Below are positions 9,338 to 18,785 of a stretch of DNA of 64,000 nucleotides, piece by piece. The translations under genes were made by a program, and so were the position numbers. The notes beneath the pieces were generated by a model. It was not told the origin of the DNA, searched no databases, and was given only the letters and a program-made list of their open reading frames with translations. Numbering within the stretch: position 1 is the stretch's first letter; every line of letters starts with the position of its first letter. This stretch comes from Acuticoccus sediminis (lineage in GTDB: Bacteria; Pseudomonadota; Alphaproteobacteria; Rhizobiales; Amorphaceae): positions 62,001 to 126,000 of the forward strand of contig NZ_QHHQ01000007.1 of NCBI RefSeq assembly GCF_003258595.1. The letters are read 5' to 3'.

Positions 9338-10351
9338 ATGGCCGCTCGATCCGGGACCCGTCGCTTCAAGCTCCTCCTTGTCGGAGTGCTTTTTGCAATC
9401 GTAGCGTGGTCCGTCATCTGGTTCGTTGCGGCGACGATCGTAGACCGGCAGATCGCCCGAGCCGAACGGATGGCGCTCGACCGCGACGCGATCCTCATCT
9501 GCGCCGAGCGCCGGGTCACGGGCTATCCGTTCCGCGTCATCGTCCAGTGCGGCGACGGCACCAAGATCGGCGCCAACGGCCGCAAGCTGGCGCTCGGCGG
9601 GATCCGCGTGGCCGCCCAGGTCTACAACCCGGCCCACCTCATCGCCGAGGTGGACTCGCCCGCCCGCATGCACTTCGCCAACGGCGCCGAGATCGACTCG
9701 ACGTTCGACCTCGCCCACGCCAGCGCGCAGATCGACCTGTCCAACGGGTCCTTCAAGCAGCTCATCACCGAGATCGTCGACGTCGTCATCGACCTCGGTC
9801 CGACCGAGGTCGCGGCCGCCGAACTCGACATGAGCGTCCGCCGCAATCCCGAAGTGCCGGAGGATCTCGACTTCGCGATGAAGATGCGCGGCGCGGTTCC
9901 GAGCGAAGGGCTCGAGCCGTCGGACATCTCCGTGCGCGGGCGGATCAGCGGCGGGGCGGTGCTCCTGAAGGGCCGGCCGGAGCAGCTCATCAGAACGCTC
10001 GCGCGGCAGGGGCTCCCGTTCGTGATCGAGGCGGCGTCGGTGGAGTGCGGCGACATGATGGTCGGCCTCTCCGGCACGCTGGAGCTGCGGCCGGACGGAC
10101 TGGTCGACGGCCAGCTCGACGTCGCGGTCGCGGGCTACGAGATGGGCCTGCCCTATGTGAACCTCATCAACCCGAAGACCGAGACGGTGCTGTCGGGGCT
10201 GCTCACCAATTTCTTCGCCAATGCGCCGACGACGATGGTGAGCGGCCGCGAGGCCCGGATGATGTCGATCACGATCGAGGACAGCCGGATCAAGCCCGGC
10301 GGGTGGCTTCCGGTGGCGACGCTGCCGCCCCTGCCGCTGCGGTTCCGCTGA
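9338..10351 (+). CDS. DUF2125 domain-containing protein
   Basis: 337-aa protein of a family found in alphaproteobacteria, function unknown. It starts at ATG 9338 with GGGAGG 5 nt upstream. A single N-terminal transmembrane helix (about residues 10-32) is followed by a long extracytoplasmic beta-rich region with the family segment CAERRVTGYPFR, suggesting an inner-membrane-anchored periplasmic protein. It stands alone, divergent from the cyclotransferase gene and convergent with tyrA across a strong hairpin. No catalytic residues are apparent. Confidence 0.85.
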   Translation: MAARSGTRRFKLLLVGVLFAIVAWSVIWFVAATIVDRQIARAERMALDRDAILICAERRVTGYPFRVIVQCGDGTKIGANGRKLALGGIRVAAQVYNPAHLIAEVDSPARMHFANGAEIDSTFDLAHASAQIDLSNGSFKQLITEIVDVVIDLGPTEVAAAELDMSVRRNPEVPEDLDFAMKMRGAVPSEGLEPSDISVRGRISGGAVLLKGRPEQLIRTLARQGLPFVIEAASVECGDMMVGLSGTLELRPDGLVDGQLDVAVAGYEMGLPYVNLINPKTETVLSGLLTNFFANAPTTMVSGREARMMSITIEDSRIKPGGWLPVATLPPLPLRFR

Positions 10352-10360
10352 GCGGCGCCG

Positions 10361-10388
10361 CGCCTCGCGCGGGCTGAACCGCGAGGCG
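10361..10388. terminator. Hairpin between convergent DUF2125 gene and tyrA
   Basis: Perfect 9-bp dyad CGCCTCGCG / CGCGAGGCG with a 10-nt loop, 9 bp after the DUF2125 stop and 23 bp beyond the tyrA stop. It could serve both strands. No T-run is present. Confidence 0.45.
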
Positions 10389-10411
10389 TGACGAACGCGG
10401 CCCGGTCGGCC

Positions 10412-11473
10412 TCAGAAGGCCTCTTCGTCGTAGTCGTCGTCCGGCACGTCGACCGGGTGGTCGTGGTGAGCCTCGTGCGGCGTGTCGTGCGGCTGGTCCT
10501 GATCGACGTCGCGCCCCGGATTCCTCGGGTCGAAACGGGGGCGGCCGAAGTCGGGCGCGGCGGTCTCCTGACCGGCCTCGATGATCGACAGGCGGATGTT
10601 GCGGGTGCGCTGGAAGGTGTCGAAGAGCTGCTCGCCGTCGCCCCAGCGGATCGCCCGCTGCAGCATGGCGAGGTCTTCCATGAACCGCCCAAGCGTCTCG
10701 ATCACCGCCGTCTTGTTGTTGAGGAAGACATCGCGCCACATCGTCGGATCGGACGCGGCGATGCGGGTGAAGTCACGGAAGCCGCCGGCGGAGAACTTGA
10801 TCACGTCCTGCTCCGTGACCGTCTCCATGTCGTACGCAGTGCGAACGATGTTGTAGGCGATGAGGTGCGGCAGGTGCGAGGTGATGGACAGCACCAGGTC
10901 GTGGTGCTCGATGTCCATGATCTCGACGTTCGCTCCCATGGCGCGCCACATCGCGGCGACGACGTCGGTCGCGGCGGGATCGGTGTGCTCGGTCGGGGTC
11001 AGGATGCACCAGCGGTGCCGGAACAGCGTCGCCCAGCCGGCGCGCGGACCGGACTGCTCCGAGCCGGCGATCGGGTGGCCCGGCACGAAGCGCGACTTGT
11101 CCGGGATCGCCGCCGAGACGGCGCGCGCCACCGAGCCCTTCACGGAGCCGGTGTCGGTGACGATGGCGGTCTTGGAGAGGGCCGGGGCAATGGCCCGCGC
11201 CGTCGCGCCCATGGCGCCGACCGGCACGCACAGGAAGACCATGTCCGCGCCCGACACCGCCTTCGCGGCGCTGGTGTGGTAGCTGGTGCCGAGGCCGAGC
11301 TCGGTCGCCTCGCGCAGCGCCTCGCCGTTGCGGTCGGCGATGGAGATCGGCCCCTCGAACCCGTTGACGCGCAGCGCGAGCGCGACCGACGAGCCGATCA
11401 GGCCGATGCCGATGATCGCAACGTGATGGAAGAAGAATCCGGTTTCCTCGTCCGGCGAGTCGCTGTCAGGCAC
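10412..11473 (-). CDS. tyrA: Prephenate/arogenate dehydrogenase family protein
   Basis: NAD(P)-dependent oxidative decarboxylation of prephenate or arogenate in tyrosine synthesis. 353 aa. Rossmann motif GIGLIGSS is near residues 22-29, TDTGSVK binds the substrate region and the catalytic His lies in PGHPIAGSE near residue 132. The start is GTG 11473, overlapping the hisC stop by 8 bp, so it is translated with the upstream genes chorismate mutase and hisC as a small aromatic operon. The C-terminal 25 residues are rich in His and Asp ([11 protein letters not shown] and then acidic), absent from the core fold and possibly metal-binding. Prephenate versus arogenate specificity cannot be told from sequence. 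Confidence 0.92.
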   Translation of the reverse strand: MPDSDSPDEETGFFFHHVAIIGIGLIGSSVALALRVNGFEGPISIADRNGEALREATELGLGTSYHTSAAKAVSGADMVFLCVPVGAMGATARAIAPALSKTAIVTDTGSVKGSVARAVSAAIPDKSRFVPGHPIAGSEQSGPRAGWATLFRHRWCILTPTEHTDPAATDVVAAMWRAMGANVEIMDIEHHDLVLSITSHLPHLIAYNIVRTAYDMETVTEQDVIKFSAGGFRDFTRIAASDPTMWRDVFLNNKTAVIETLGRFMEDLAMLQRAIRWGDGEQLFDTFQRTRNIRLSIIEAGQETAAPDFGRPRFDPRNPGRDVDQDQPHDTPHEAHHDHPVDVPDDDYDEEAF

Positions 11474-12584
11474 CGGCCAGCCCTTCCCGGTATTCCGCCA
11501 GGGCGGCGATGACGGCCTCGTTCGCCTCCTCGTCGCCGATGGTCATGCGCAGCATCTGCGGCAGGCCGTAACCCGCGACGCGGCGCAGGACGCAGCCGCG
11601 GGCGCCAAGGAAGTCGTCCGCCTCGCCGGCGTCCCCGCCGGGCACGGTCGAGAAGTCGATCAGGACGAAGTTGCCGACCGAATCCGGCACGCCGAAGCCG
11701 AGCTCGCGCACGCGCCGCGTCACTTCCGGCAGCCAGTAGTTGTTGTGCTCGACGGCGCGCTCCATGTGGGCGCGGTCGGCCAGCGCGGCGACGCCCGCGG
11801 CGATCGCCGGCGCGTTGACGTTGAAGGGCCCGCGCACGCGATGCAGCGCGTCGATCACGTTGGCCGGCGCATACGCCCAGCCGAGGCGCAGCCCCGCCAG
11901 CGCGTGGATCTTGGAGAAAGTGCGCGTCATGATCGTGTCTTCGCGCGTCGCGACGAGCTCGATGCCGGACTCGTAGTCGTTCTTGCGCACGTACTCGGCG
12001 TAGGCCGCGTCGATCACCAGGAGGACGTTGCCCGGCAGCCCCTCGCGCAGGCGCTTCACCTCGGAGGCCGGGGTGTAGGAGCCGGTCGGGTTGTTCGGGT
12101 TGGCGAGGAAGACGACCTTGGTCCGCTCCGTCACCGCCTCGAGGATCCTGTCGACGTCGACCTGCATGTCCGGCTCGTCGACGACGACGGGGGTGCCGCC
12201 GGCCGCGAGCGTCACGATGCGGTACATGAGGAAGGCGTGCTCGGTGAAGATCGCCTCGTCACCCTCTTCCAGGTAGGCGTGCGCGATCATCGACAGGATC
12301 TCGTCCGAGCCGTTGCCGCAGATGATCCGGTCGGGCTTCAGGCCGTAGGTCGAGGCGACCGCGTCGCGCAGCGCGGTGGCGCCGCCGTCGGGGTATTTCT
12401 CCAGCGAGCTGGCGGCGTCGATGAACGCCTGGCGCGCCGCAGGGCTCGGGCCGAGCGGGTTCTCGTTGGAGGAGAGCTTGTACTCCTTGCGGTTCGCCCC
12501 CGCGGTCGAGCGGCCGGGGACATAGGGGGCGATGCGCATGATGGATTCGCGGGCGACGGGACGCATCGTAAGCGGAGCACTCAT
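11466..12584 (-). CDS. hisC: Histidinol-phosphate / aromatic aminotransferase
   Basis: 372-aa fold-type I PLP aminotransferase. NENPLGP near residue 40, [10 protein letters not shown] for substrate/PLP contact and the PLP lysine in [14 protein letters not shown] are all present. The ATG at 12584 overlaps the chorismate mutase stop as ATGA. HisC-like enzymes act on histidinol phosphate and often on phenylpyruvate or 4-hydroxyphenylpyruvate. Here it lies between chorismate mutase and tyrA, which suggests aromatic transamination as the main or an additional role. It is not next to other his genes in this window. Confidence 0.92.
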   Translation of the reverse strand: MSAPLTMRPVARESIMRIAPYVPGRSTAGANRKEYKLSSNENPLGPSPAARQAFIDAASSLEKYPDGGATALRDAVASTYGLKPDRIICGNGSDEILSMIAHAYLEEGDEAIFTEHAFLMYRIVTLAAGGTPVVVDEPDMQVDVDRILEAVTERTKVVFLANPNNPTGSYTPASEVKRLREGLPGNVLLVIDAAYAEYVRKNDYESGIELVATREDTIMTRTFSKIHALAGLRLGWAYAPANVIDALHRVRGPFNVNAPAIAAGVAALADRAHMERAVEHNNYWLPEVTRRVRELGFGVPDSVGNFVLIDFSTVPGGDAGEADDFLGARGCVLRRVAGYGLPQMLRMTIGDEEANEAVIAALAEYREGLAGA

Positions 12585-13237
12585 TGGGCCACCGGGATCG
12601 TGAAGGGGGAGGGGGCAAACCGGCCGAGGATGTCGTCCTCGTCGGACAGGTCGGCGACGTCGCATTCGTGAAGGCGGTCGTTCCGCACGGCGAGGGCCCT
12701 GGGGCCGTTGCTGGTGCCGACGCCGGAGCCGCCGAGGAGGGTGATGCGCGTGCCGTCCGTCAGTTCGAAACGGGCAAAGGCGTGGGCGGAGACGGGTTCG
12801 TCCCACCATCGTTCCGCGTCCGAAAGCACCGCGACGTCGCCGGACCCGTCGGCCAGCGCGCCGAGCGCTTCGGACGCGGTGGGCCATCGGACGATGGTGA
12901 CGGGGCCGTAGAGGTAGCGCGCCGCCTCCAGCGTGCCGCTGACGTGGATCGTGTAGGGGCGCTGCACCGCGCAGGCGCCGCCGATCAGGACGCGCCAGAT
13001 GTGGACCAGCGTGTCCCGGGGCATCGCCCCCTCGTGCAGCCGCAGCCGGTTGGCGACGACCTCGACCTCGCGGTCCGGCCGGATGATGGGTTCGTCCGGC
13101 CCCTTGGTCATGCCGATGGTCTCGGCGATCGCGAACCGCTCGCGCAGCAGGCGGTGGAGATCGCGATCGACGACGTCCAGCCGCTCGCGTAGGGCGAACA
13201 GATCGTCAGGCGAGGGGGACGGGACCGGCGACACCAT
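12581..13237 (-). CDS. Chorismate mutase with extra C-terminal domain
   Basis: 218 aa. Residues 10-95 form an AroQ-type all-helical chorismate mutase domain, with Arg and Lys residues positioned as in the family ([20 protein letters not shown], then MTKG). This converts chorismate to prephenate. The remaining 120 residues (about 98-218) are a mixed alpha/beta region reminiscent of a truncated periplasmic-binding-like or prephenate dehydratase-type domain; I do not see the TRF active-site motif of prephenate dehydratase. It is the first gene of the operon with hisC and tyrA and is divergent from metX. Mutase assignment is firm; the C-terminal role is unknown. Confidence 0.85.
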   Translation of the reverse strand: MVSPVPSPSPDDLFALRERLDVVDRDLHRLLRERFAIAETIGMTKGPDEPIIRPDREVEVVANRLRLHEGAMPRDTLVHIWRVLIGGACAVQRPYTIHVSGTLEAARYLYGPVTIVRWPTASEALGALADGSGDVAVLSDAERWWDEPVSAHAFARFELTDGTRITLLGGSGVGTSNGPRALAVRNDRLHECDVADLSDEDDILGRFAPSPFTIPVAQ

Positions 13238-13382
13238 GGGGGCTTCACAAAGTTGACAGAACGGGCTGGATAGACCGACAGGGCGATTGACGCAAAGAAA
13301 ACGTTGACCGTAACAGCGCCCGGCGCCTAGCGTTGCGCACCTTACCGATGCGCCGATCGAAGCGCAGTGAGGACCTTATACT

Positions 13383-14606
13383 ATGCCTTCCGATTTCGTG
13401 GCCGACGACGGCGCGGACGCCGGCGACGCCATCGATATCCGTGAGCAGCGCCGCAGAGCCGAGGTCGACGAACCCTCCAGCCCCGTCGCCCGGTTCGACG
13501 AGCCGCTGCCGCTGGATGCCGGCGTGTCGCTGAGCCCGTGGCAAATTGCATATCAGACATACGGTGAGCTCAATGCTGACCGTACGAACGCCGTTCTGAT
13601 CTGTCATGCCCTGACGGGCGACCAGCACGCCGCCAACCGCCATCCGGTCACCGGGCGGCCCGGCTGGTGGGACGCGATGGTCGGCCCCGGCCGACCGGTC
13701 GACACGGACCGCTTCTTCGTCATCTGCGCCAACGTGATCGGCGGCTGCTCCGGCAGCACCGGCCCCGCCTCGGTCATGCCGGGCGCGACGCGTCCCTACG
13801 CGCTCGACATGCCGGTGCTGACGATCAGCGACATGGTCCGGGCGCAGGCCCGCCTCGTCGAGGAGCTGGGCATCGAGACGCTGTTCGCCGTCGTCGGCGG
13901 CTCCATGGGCGGCATGCAGGTGCTGGAATGGGGCGTCAGCTATCCGGAGCGCGTCTTCGCGGCCGTGCCGATCGCGACCGGCGTGCGCCACTCGCCGCAG
14001 AACATCGCGTTCAACGAGGTGGGCCGACAGGCGATCATGGCCGACCCGGACTGGTACGGCGGCAACTACATCCAGAACGGGGTGAAGCCCAGCAAGGGGC
14101 TCAGCGTCGCGCGGATGGCCGCGCACATCACCTACGTCTCGGAGGCCGCGCTGCACCGCAAGTTCGGGCGCGAGCTTCAGGACCGCGAGTTCCTGTCCTA
14201 CGGGTTCGACGCGGACTTTCAGATCGAGTCCTACCTGCGCCACCAGGGGTCGACCTTCGTCGACCGCTTCGACGCCAACTCCTACCTCTACCTGACCCGC
14301 GCGATGGACTATTTCGATCTCGCCGCCGACCATGACGGCGTCCTGCCCAACGCCTTCCGCAGTTCGCCGTGCCGCTGGTGCGTCGTCTCGTTCACGTCCG
14401 ACTGGCTGTTCCCGACCTCGGAGAGCCACCGGATCGTCCACGCGCTGAACGCGGCGGGCGCCGAGGTTTCGTTCGTCGAGATCGAGACCGACCGCGGGCA
14501 CGACGCCTTCCTGCTGATGGAGCCGGAGTTCCACCGCGTCGTGCGCGGCTTCCTGACCGGCGCCGCGCGGGCTCGCGGCATCGCCGTCCCGGCGCCTTCG
14601 GCGTGA
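13383..14606 (+). CDS. metX: Homoserine O-acetyltransferase
   Basis: Alpha/beta-hydrolase fold enzyme that acylates homoserine (acetyl-CoA donor in most members) as the first committed step of methionine synthesis. 407 aa. Nucleophile Ser lies in GGSMGGMQ near residue 174; the acid and base are in SDWLFPT and DRGHDAF near the C-terminus. Oxyanion and substrate segments [10 protein letters not shown] and GGCSGSTGP are conserved. ATG 13383 has GAGGA about 8 nt upstream. A possible sigma-70 promoter is TTGACG at 13287 with an 18-nt spacer to TAACAG. The gene is followed 5 bp later by metW, the usual proteobacterial pair. Donor preference (acetyl or succinyl) cannot be fixed by eye. Confidence 0.94.
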   Translation: MPSDFVADDGADAGDAIDIREQRRRAEVDEPSSPVARFDEPLPLDAGVSLSPWQIAYQTYGELNADRTNAVLICHALTGDQHAANRHPVTGRPGWWDAMVGPGRPVDTDRFFVICANVIGGCSGSTGPASVMPGATRPYALDMPVLTISDMVRAQARLVEELGIETLFAVVGGSMGGMQVLEWGVSYPERVFAAVPIATGVRHSPQNIAFNEVGRQAIMADPDWYGGNYIQNGVKPSKGLSVARMAAHITYVSEAALHRKFGRELQDREFLSYGFDADFQIESYLRHQGSTFVDRFDANSYLYLTRAMDYFDLAADHDGVLPNAFRSSPCRWCVVSFTSDWLFPTSESHRIVHALNAAGAEVSFVEIETDRGHDAFLLMEPEFHRVVRGFLTGAARARGIAVPAPSA

Positions 14607-14611
14607 ACCCC

Positions 14612-15235
14612 ATGAGCGATGTCATTCCCGCTGCGGAGCAGCGCGTCGATTTCCGGATCATCCGTGATCTGGTGGAGCCCGGTACCCGCATCCTGGACGT
14701 CGGTTGCGGCGACGGCACGCTGATGGCCCTGCTGCGCCGGTCGCTCGAGGTGCGCGCCTCCGGGATCGAGCTGTCCCAGAAGGGGGTGAACGACGCGGTC
14801 GCCAAGGGCCTGTCGGTGATCCAGGGCAACGCCGACGTCGACCTCGACGGCTATCCGGACAAGTCGTTCGACTACGTGATCCTGTCCCAGACCCTTCAGG
14901 CGACGCGCAACCCGCGGCACGTGCTGGAGAACATGCTGCGCATCGGCGAGCGGGGCATCGTCTCGTTCCCCAATTTCGCCTACTGGAAGATGCGCCTGCA
15001 GCTCCTGACCCTCGGCCGGATGCCGCGCACCGAGCTCCTGCCGGAGCCATGGTGGCGCACCAACAACATCCACTTCTGCACCATCCGCGACTTCGTCGAG
15101 CTGTGCGACGATATGGGAGTGACGGTGGAGCACTCCATCGCCCTCAACGCGTGGGGTCGGCGCATCCCGTTCAACGCGCCGTGGTGGTTCTGGAACATGT
15201 TCGGCGAACAGGCGGTGTTCCTGCTCCGCCGCTGA
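14612..15235 (+). CDS. metW: Methionine biosynthesis protein MetW
   Basis: 207-aa class I SAM-methyltransferase fold protein. Motif I is ILDVGCGDGTL at residues 30-40, followed by the MetW-specific region NFAYWKMRLQLL and LPEPWWRTNNIHFCT. It starts 5 bp after metX. In proteobacteria MetW is needed together with MetX for homoserine acylation, so a partner or activator role is more likely than a free methyltransferase activity; that is family knowledge. Confidence 0.94.
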   Translation: MSDVIPAAEQRVDFRIIRDLVEPGTRILDVGCGDGTLMALLRRSLEVRASGIELSQKGVNDAVAKGLSVIQGNADVDLDGYPDKSFDYVILSQTLQATRNPRHVLENMLRIGERGIVSFPNFAYWKMRLQLLTLGRMPRTELLPEPWWRTNNIHFCTIRDFVELCDDMGVTVEHSIALNAWGRRIPFNAPWWFWNMFGEQAVFLLRR

Positions 15236-15335
15236 CCCCTCGGCCGCCGGCAGAAGCGCGCACGGCCCTGCCGCCGGAGTCCTCCGCACGTGATCCTCGA
15301 CCGGGGCGGAGGCCGGAAGGCACCCCGATGGCGCC

Positions 15336-15353
15336 GCCGCACGAGCGTGCGGC
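15336..15353. terminator. Hairpin between convergent metW and DUF1178 gene
   Basis: Self-complementary GCCGCACG / CGTGCGGC with only 2 nt between, giving a 7-bp stem and a 4-nt loop. It sits 17 bp from the DUF1178 stop, on the minus-strand exit side, and about 100 bp after metW. Confidence 0.4.
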
Positions 15354-15369
15354 GCGCCGGCCGGACGGT

Positions 15370-15891
15370 TCAGTTCTGCTCGTCGGGGAGGGCGGGGATG
15401 GGGAGGATGTCGATCCCCTCCTCGAGCAGCGCGCGCGCCTCCTCGAGGTCGGCCTGGCCGTAGATGCCGCGAGCTTCGGCCTCGCCGTAGTGGATGCGGC
15501 GCGCCTCTTCCGGGAAGTTGGTGCCGACGTCGACGCCGTACTCCTTCACCGCCGCATGCATCGCCTTGATGAGCGCGCGCAGCTTCTGGCCGCGCTCGTC
15601 CATCAGCGCCATCTCGCCCGGCTGCGCCGCCGGTGCGGGCGGCGGGCCGCCGGCCGCGGGGGCCGAGGTATCCTCGCGCTCCTGCGCCTCGCCCGTGGCC
15701 GCGGGGGCGGCGCCCCGGGTGTCGCGCCCGGCGACGACGGCGGGCGCCATCAGGGCGCGCTGCACCTTCGCCGAGTCGCACTGGGGGCAGGTCAGGAGGC
15801 CACGCTCATTCTGCGTGTCGAACGCCGCCGAGGAGGCGAACCAGCCGTCGAACTGGTGCCCCTTGTCGCAGCGGAGTGTGTAATGGATCAC
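15370..15891 (-). CDS. DUF1178 family zinc-ribbon protein
   Basis: 173 aa from GTG 15891, which gives the conserved start MIHYTLRCDKGHQFDGWF; a longer TTG start is less likely. CDKGH and CPQC provide the four ligands of an N-terminal zinc ribbon (Cys8, Cys at about 38 and 41). An Ala/Pro-rich linker of about 35 residues precedes a helical C-terminal half with the family segment GTNFPEEARRIHYGE. Function unknown. It lies downstream of comF and grxC on the same strand, an arrangement seen in other alphaproteobacteria, where from memory a nitrilase-family gene usually intervenes; none is present here. Confidence 0.9.
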   Translation of the reverse strand: MIHYTLRCDKGHQFDGWFASSAAFDTQNERGLLTCPQCDSAKVQRALMAPAVVAGRDTRGAAPAATGEAQEREDTSAPAAGGPPPAPAAQPGEMALMDERGQKLRALIKAMHAAVKEYGVDVGTNFPEEARRIHYGEAEARGIYGQADLEEARALLEEGIDILPIPALPDEQN

Positions 15892-15988
15892 TGTGCGCAG
15901 CCAATCCTGATGCAAGCGGCGTGAACGGGACGCCGGCCCGCCGGACCCGCAGTCGCCGCGTCGGCGCCTGCCGGGCTCAGCCGGATGA

Positions 15989-16255
15989 TCACTGGGCGAC
16001 TTCCCCGGTCAGCAGCGCATCGAGCCTGCCGGACCGCTCGGCGGCGTAGAGGTCGTCGCAGCCGCCGATGTGGACGTCGCCGATGAAGACCTGCGGGAAG
16101 GTGCGCTGCCCGCTCCGCTTGACCATGCGCTCGCGGGCGCCGGGGTCGACGGACGCGTTGTATTCGGTGAACGTCACGCCCTTCTGCTCCAGAAGTCGCT
16201 TCGCCCGGGTACAGAACCCGCAAAGATCGCGGGTGTAAACTTCCACTTTGACCAT
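15989..16255 (-). CDS. grxC: Glutaredoxin 3
   Basis: 88-aa cytoplasmic thiol-disulfide oxidoreductase working with glutathione. Active site is Cys-Gly-Phe-Cys near residues 10-13 (most GrxC have CPYC), followed by the cis-Pro segment TFPQVFIGDVHIGG that binds glutathione. The ATG at 16255 is chosen because it directly precedes the thioredoxin fold. It is 64 bp downstream of comF on the same strand, so co-expression is likely. The CGFC centre may shift redox potential relative to CPYC. Confidence 0.93.
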   Translation of the reverse strand: MVKVEVYTRDLCGFCTRAKRLLEQKGVTFTEYNASVDPGARERMVKRSGQRTFPQVFIGDVHIGGCDDLYAAERSGRLDALLTGEVAQ

Positions 16256-16319
16256 CACTCGAACTCCCTTCGGGCTCGAACGGAAGGATATAGGCAACAA
16301 AGTGGCACTCGCAACTGCA

Positions 16320-17111
16320 TCACGCGGGCTCCCGGTTGCCTTCGCCGACGACCCTGGCGAAGACCGCGACCCGCACCGCCCGCGCGCCGGCCGCCTTCAG
16401 CGTGACGGCGAGCGAGTCCGCCGTCGCGCCGGAGGTGAGGACGTCGTCCACCAGAACGACCGCCTTGCCGTCGACGGCGGCGCGGTCGACGATCCTGAAG
16501 GCGGCGTGGAGGTTGTCCGCCCGCTGCTCCCGCGCGAGGCCGACCTGGTGGGACGTGTACCGGACGCGGCGCACGGCGTGCCGCGCCACCGGCAGCCCCA
16601 CCAGCGGTGACAGGGCGTCGGCGATGAGGACCGCCTGATTGTAGCGCCGCGCGAGGAGGCGGCGGCGATGCAGCGGGACCGGCAGCAGGACGTCCGCGCC
16701 GGCGGTGAGGTCGGCGATCGCCGGGGCCATGAGCCGCGCCATCAGCGAGGCCATGCCGGGCACGTCCTGATACTTGAGCTGATGGACGAGGCGCTGGCTC
16801 ATCGGCCCGAACACCGTCGCGGCGCGGGCCTTGTCGTACAGCGGGTGGTTCCAGCGCAGCTCCGGCGAGCGGGCACCGGGCCCCGCGTCGAACGCGAGGG
16901 GCGTTCCCATGATGTCGCAGATCGGCGGGGTGATGATCTCGAGGTCGCGCACGCAGGGGCCGCACAGGGTACGCGGGTCGACCAGCGGTCGGCGGCAGGA
17001 GAGGCACAGCGGCGGAACCACCAGCCCGATTCCCGCCGCGACGAGACCCCGTCCTAGCCGCGCGGCGTGGGCGAGCGGGGCCGAAAGGGAGGGGCGGTCG
17101 GACAGGCTCAT
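16320..17111 (-). CDS. comF: ComF family phosphoribosyltransferase-like protein
   Basis: 263 aa from ATG 17111 (GTG 17117 is also possible). The N-terminal third has a zinc-ribbon-like double zinc site with CLSC and CGPC (about residues 35-55). The C-terminal part is a type I phosphoribosyltransferase domain with the PRPP loop VVLVDDVLTSGAT near residue 215. ComF proteins assist DNA uptake or recombination in competent bacteria and are widespread; their reaction is not settled. It is divergent from the methyltransferase gene with a short shared upstream region. Confidence 0.92.
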   Translation of the reverse strand: MSLSDRPSLSAPLAHAARLGRGLVAAGIGLVVPPLCLSCRRPLVDPRTLCGPCVRDLEIITPPICDIMGTPLAFDAGPGARSPELRWNHPLYDKARAATVFGPMSQRLVHQLKYQDVPGMASLMARLMAPAIADLTAGADVLLPVPLHRRRLLARRYNQAVLIADALSPLVGLPVARHAVRRVRYTSHQVGLAREQRADNLHAAFRIVDRAAVDGKAVVLVDDVLTSGATADSLAVTLKAAGARAVRVAVFARVVGEGNREPA

Positions 17112-17170
17112 CGCCACATGCTAACAGACTTCAACCCAAAGATGTAGTGAAAGGGCGCGCGGCGCAGTAC

Positions 17171-17992
17171 ATGTCGGCCATGATGTTCGACCGCACCCGC
17201 ATCCGATCCCGCAGCCGCATCGGCGAGGCCGACGTCGTCCACGTCCGCCTCGCGGAGGAGATCGTCGACCGCCTCGCCTTGGTGAGCCGCACGTTCGAAC
17301 GGGCGCTCGTCGTCGGCCCGGGGACCGCCGCGCTGCGGCAGGTCTGGGCGCAGCTCGGCGTGCCGGCGGTGCACGTCTCGCCCGTCGCGGCCGAGCGGCC
17401 GGACGTGGTGGCCGACATCGCCCAGCCCTTCCTGCGCCGCTTCGACCTCGCCATCTCGATCAACGAGCTGCACGTCGCCAACGACCCGGTCACGGCGCTC
17501 GGGGAGATGCGGGGGACGCTGAAGCCGGATGGGCTGTTCCTCGGCGCGGCCGCCTCCAGCGGGACGCTGACGGAGCTGACCGAATCGCTGCTCCACGCCG
17601 ACGCCGCGCTCTCCGGCGGGGCGGCGATGCGGGTCGCGCCGTTCGCGGACGTGCGCAAGTGGGGCGACGGTCTGGCGCGGGCCGGCTTCGCGCTGCCGGT
17701 GGTCGACGAGGTCCGCGTCTCGGTGACGTACGGCGCGCTCGCCTCGCTGATGCGCGACCTCGACGCCGTCGGCCTGAAGGGGGTTCTGGCGAGCCGCTCG
17801 CCGGCCCCCCGCCGCCTCTTCGTCGAGGCGGAGGAGTACTATCGTGCCCACCACGCGGACGAGCGGGGGCGGCTGAAGGCGACCTTCGTGTTCGCCTTCC
17901 TGTCCGGCTGGGCGCCGGATCCCGGCCAGCAGAAGCCCGCCCGGCGCGGCTCGGCGACCGTGCGGCTTGAGGACGCGCTGAAGTCGCTCTGA
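17171..17992 (+). CDS. SAM-dependent methyltransferase, NDUFAF5/BioC-like
   Basis: 273 aa from ATG 17171; GTG 17147, ATG 17180 and ATG 17183 are in frame and also possible. The fold matches the alphaproteobacterial homologues of mitochondrial complex I assembly factor NDUFAF5: the start MMFDRTRIRSR, a degenerate motif I ALVVGPGT, and the central segment LAISINELHVANDP followed by a LKPDG loop. NDUFAF5 hydroxylates an arginine of the NDUFS7 subunit in mitochondria, so a complex I role is a reasonable but unproved guess here. The C-terminal 30 residues are Lys/Arg/Pro-rich. It is divergent from comF. Confidence 0.8.
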   Translation: MSAMMFDRTRIRSRSRIGEADVVHVRLAEEIVDRLALVSRTFERALVVGPGTAALRQVWAQLGVPAVHVSPVAAERPDVVADIAQPFLRRFDLAISINELHVANDPVTALGEMRGTLKPDGLFLGAAASSGTLTELTESLLHADAALSGGAAMRVAPFADVRKWGDGLARAGFALPVVDEVRVSVTYGALASLMRDLDAVGLKGVLASRSPAPRRLFVEAEEYYRAHHADERGRLKATFVFAFLSGWAPDPGQQKPARRGSATVRLEDALKSL

Positions 17993-18026
17993 GGGGCCCG
18001 CGGGCCGGCGACGGCCCGCGTTTCGC

Positions 18027-18533
18027 TCAGTCCGGCTGGGCGAGGATCAGCACCCAGTAGGAATGGTACTTGCCCTTGTCCGTGAGGGCGAGGCCGATCC
18101 CCATGTGGGTGACGTCGCGGTTGAGCAGGTTCTTGTTGTGGCCGGACGACCGCTCCCAGCCCTCCACCGCCATGACCAGCGTCGGGTAGCCCGAGCCGAG
18201 GTTCTCCGCGGCGCGTGCGGCGGGGTAGTTGGCCTCGTCGAGGCGCCTGGCGAGGCCGCCGGGCGTGTGCATCGACGTCATCAGCTTGTCGCGCCGGGCG
18301 AGCTCGCGCGCGGTGTCGGCGGCGACGCGGTTGAGCGCCGGGTCGACCACCAGCGGCGCCCTGCCGTGCGCCTTGCGATGCGCGTTGATGAGCTCGGCGG
18401 CGCGGCCCGGGTCGACGCTGCGCTCGCGCGGGACGTTCGGCACCGTCGACGGCGCTTTCTCCTTGCCGCCCATCAGGCCGCAGCCGGCCAGCGCCAGCGT
18501 CAGACACACGATCACCGAAAGTCGCTTCATCAT
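18027..18533 (-). CDS. CAP (SCP/PR-1) domain lipoprotein
   Basis: 168 aa. A lipoprotein signal peptide ends in LALAGC near residues 14-18, so the protein should be lipid-anchored and face the periplasm. The CAP fold follows from about residue 45, with MHTPGG, AENLGSG and GHNKNLLNRDVTHMG, containing the conserved His and Glu residues of the cavity. The start is ATG 18533 with AGGTGAG 7 nt upstream; the next codon is also ATG. Bacterial single-domain CAP proteins have no settled function; peptide or lipid binding has been suggested for relatives. Confidence 0.9.
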   Translation of the reverse strand: MMKRLSVIVCLTLALAGCGLMGGKEKAPSTVPNVPRERSVDPGRAAELINAHRKAHGRAPLVVDPALNRVAADTARELARRDKLMTSMHTPGGLARRLDEANYPAARAAENLGSGYPTLVMAVEGWERSSGHNKNLLNRDVTHMGIGLALTDKGKYHSYWVLILAQPD

Positions 18534-18785
18534 CGAACTCACCTGCGCGCTCTCCGGCCGGGGCAGCCGCCGGGAGCATCTCACGCCACGCCCAACACAT
18601 GGGCGGCCGCACCGGGGGAGCCGGGGCGGCCGCATGATGCGGTAGCGGTGCGCCCGGCCGAACTCAAGTGCACGGTAGCGGCACATGGATCACGCCTCGT
18701 TAACCCGGAAGCGGGACGGCGAGGGAACGCTCGTGCCCCGCACCCGGTTAGCTCCTCAGGATCGGGTCGAAAGGTGAGGGCGGTC

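Noticed and set aside
13238-13382. SAM-II or other SAM riboswitch before metX, common in alphaproteobacteria.
   Set aside because: The 145-bp divergent spacer lacks the conserved SAM-II pseudoknot sequences and the alternative SAM/SAH core; no fitting stem set was found.
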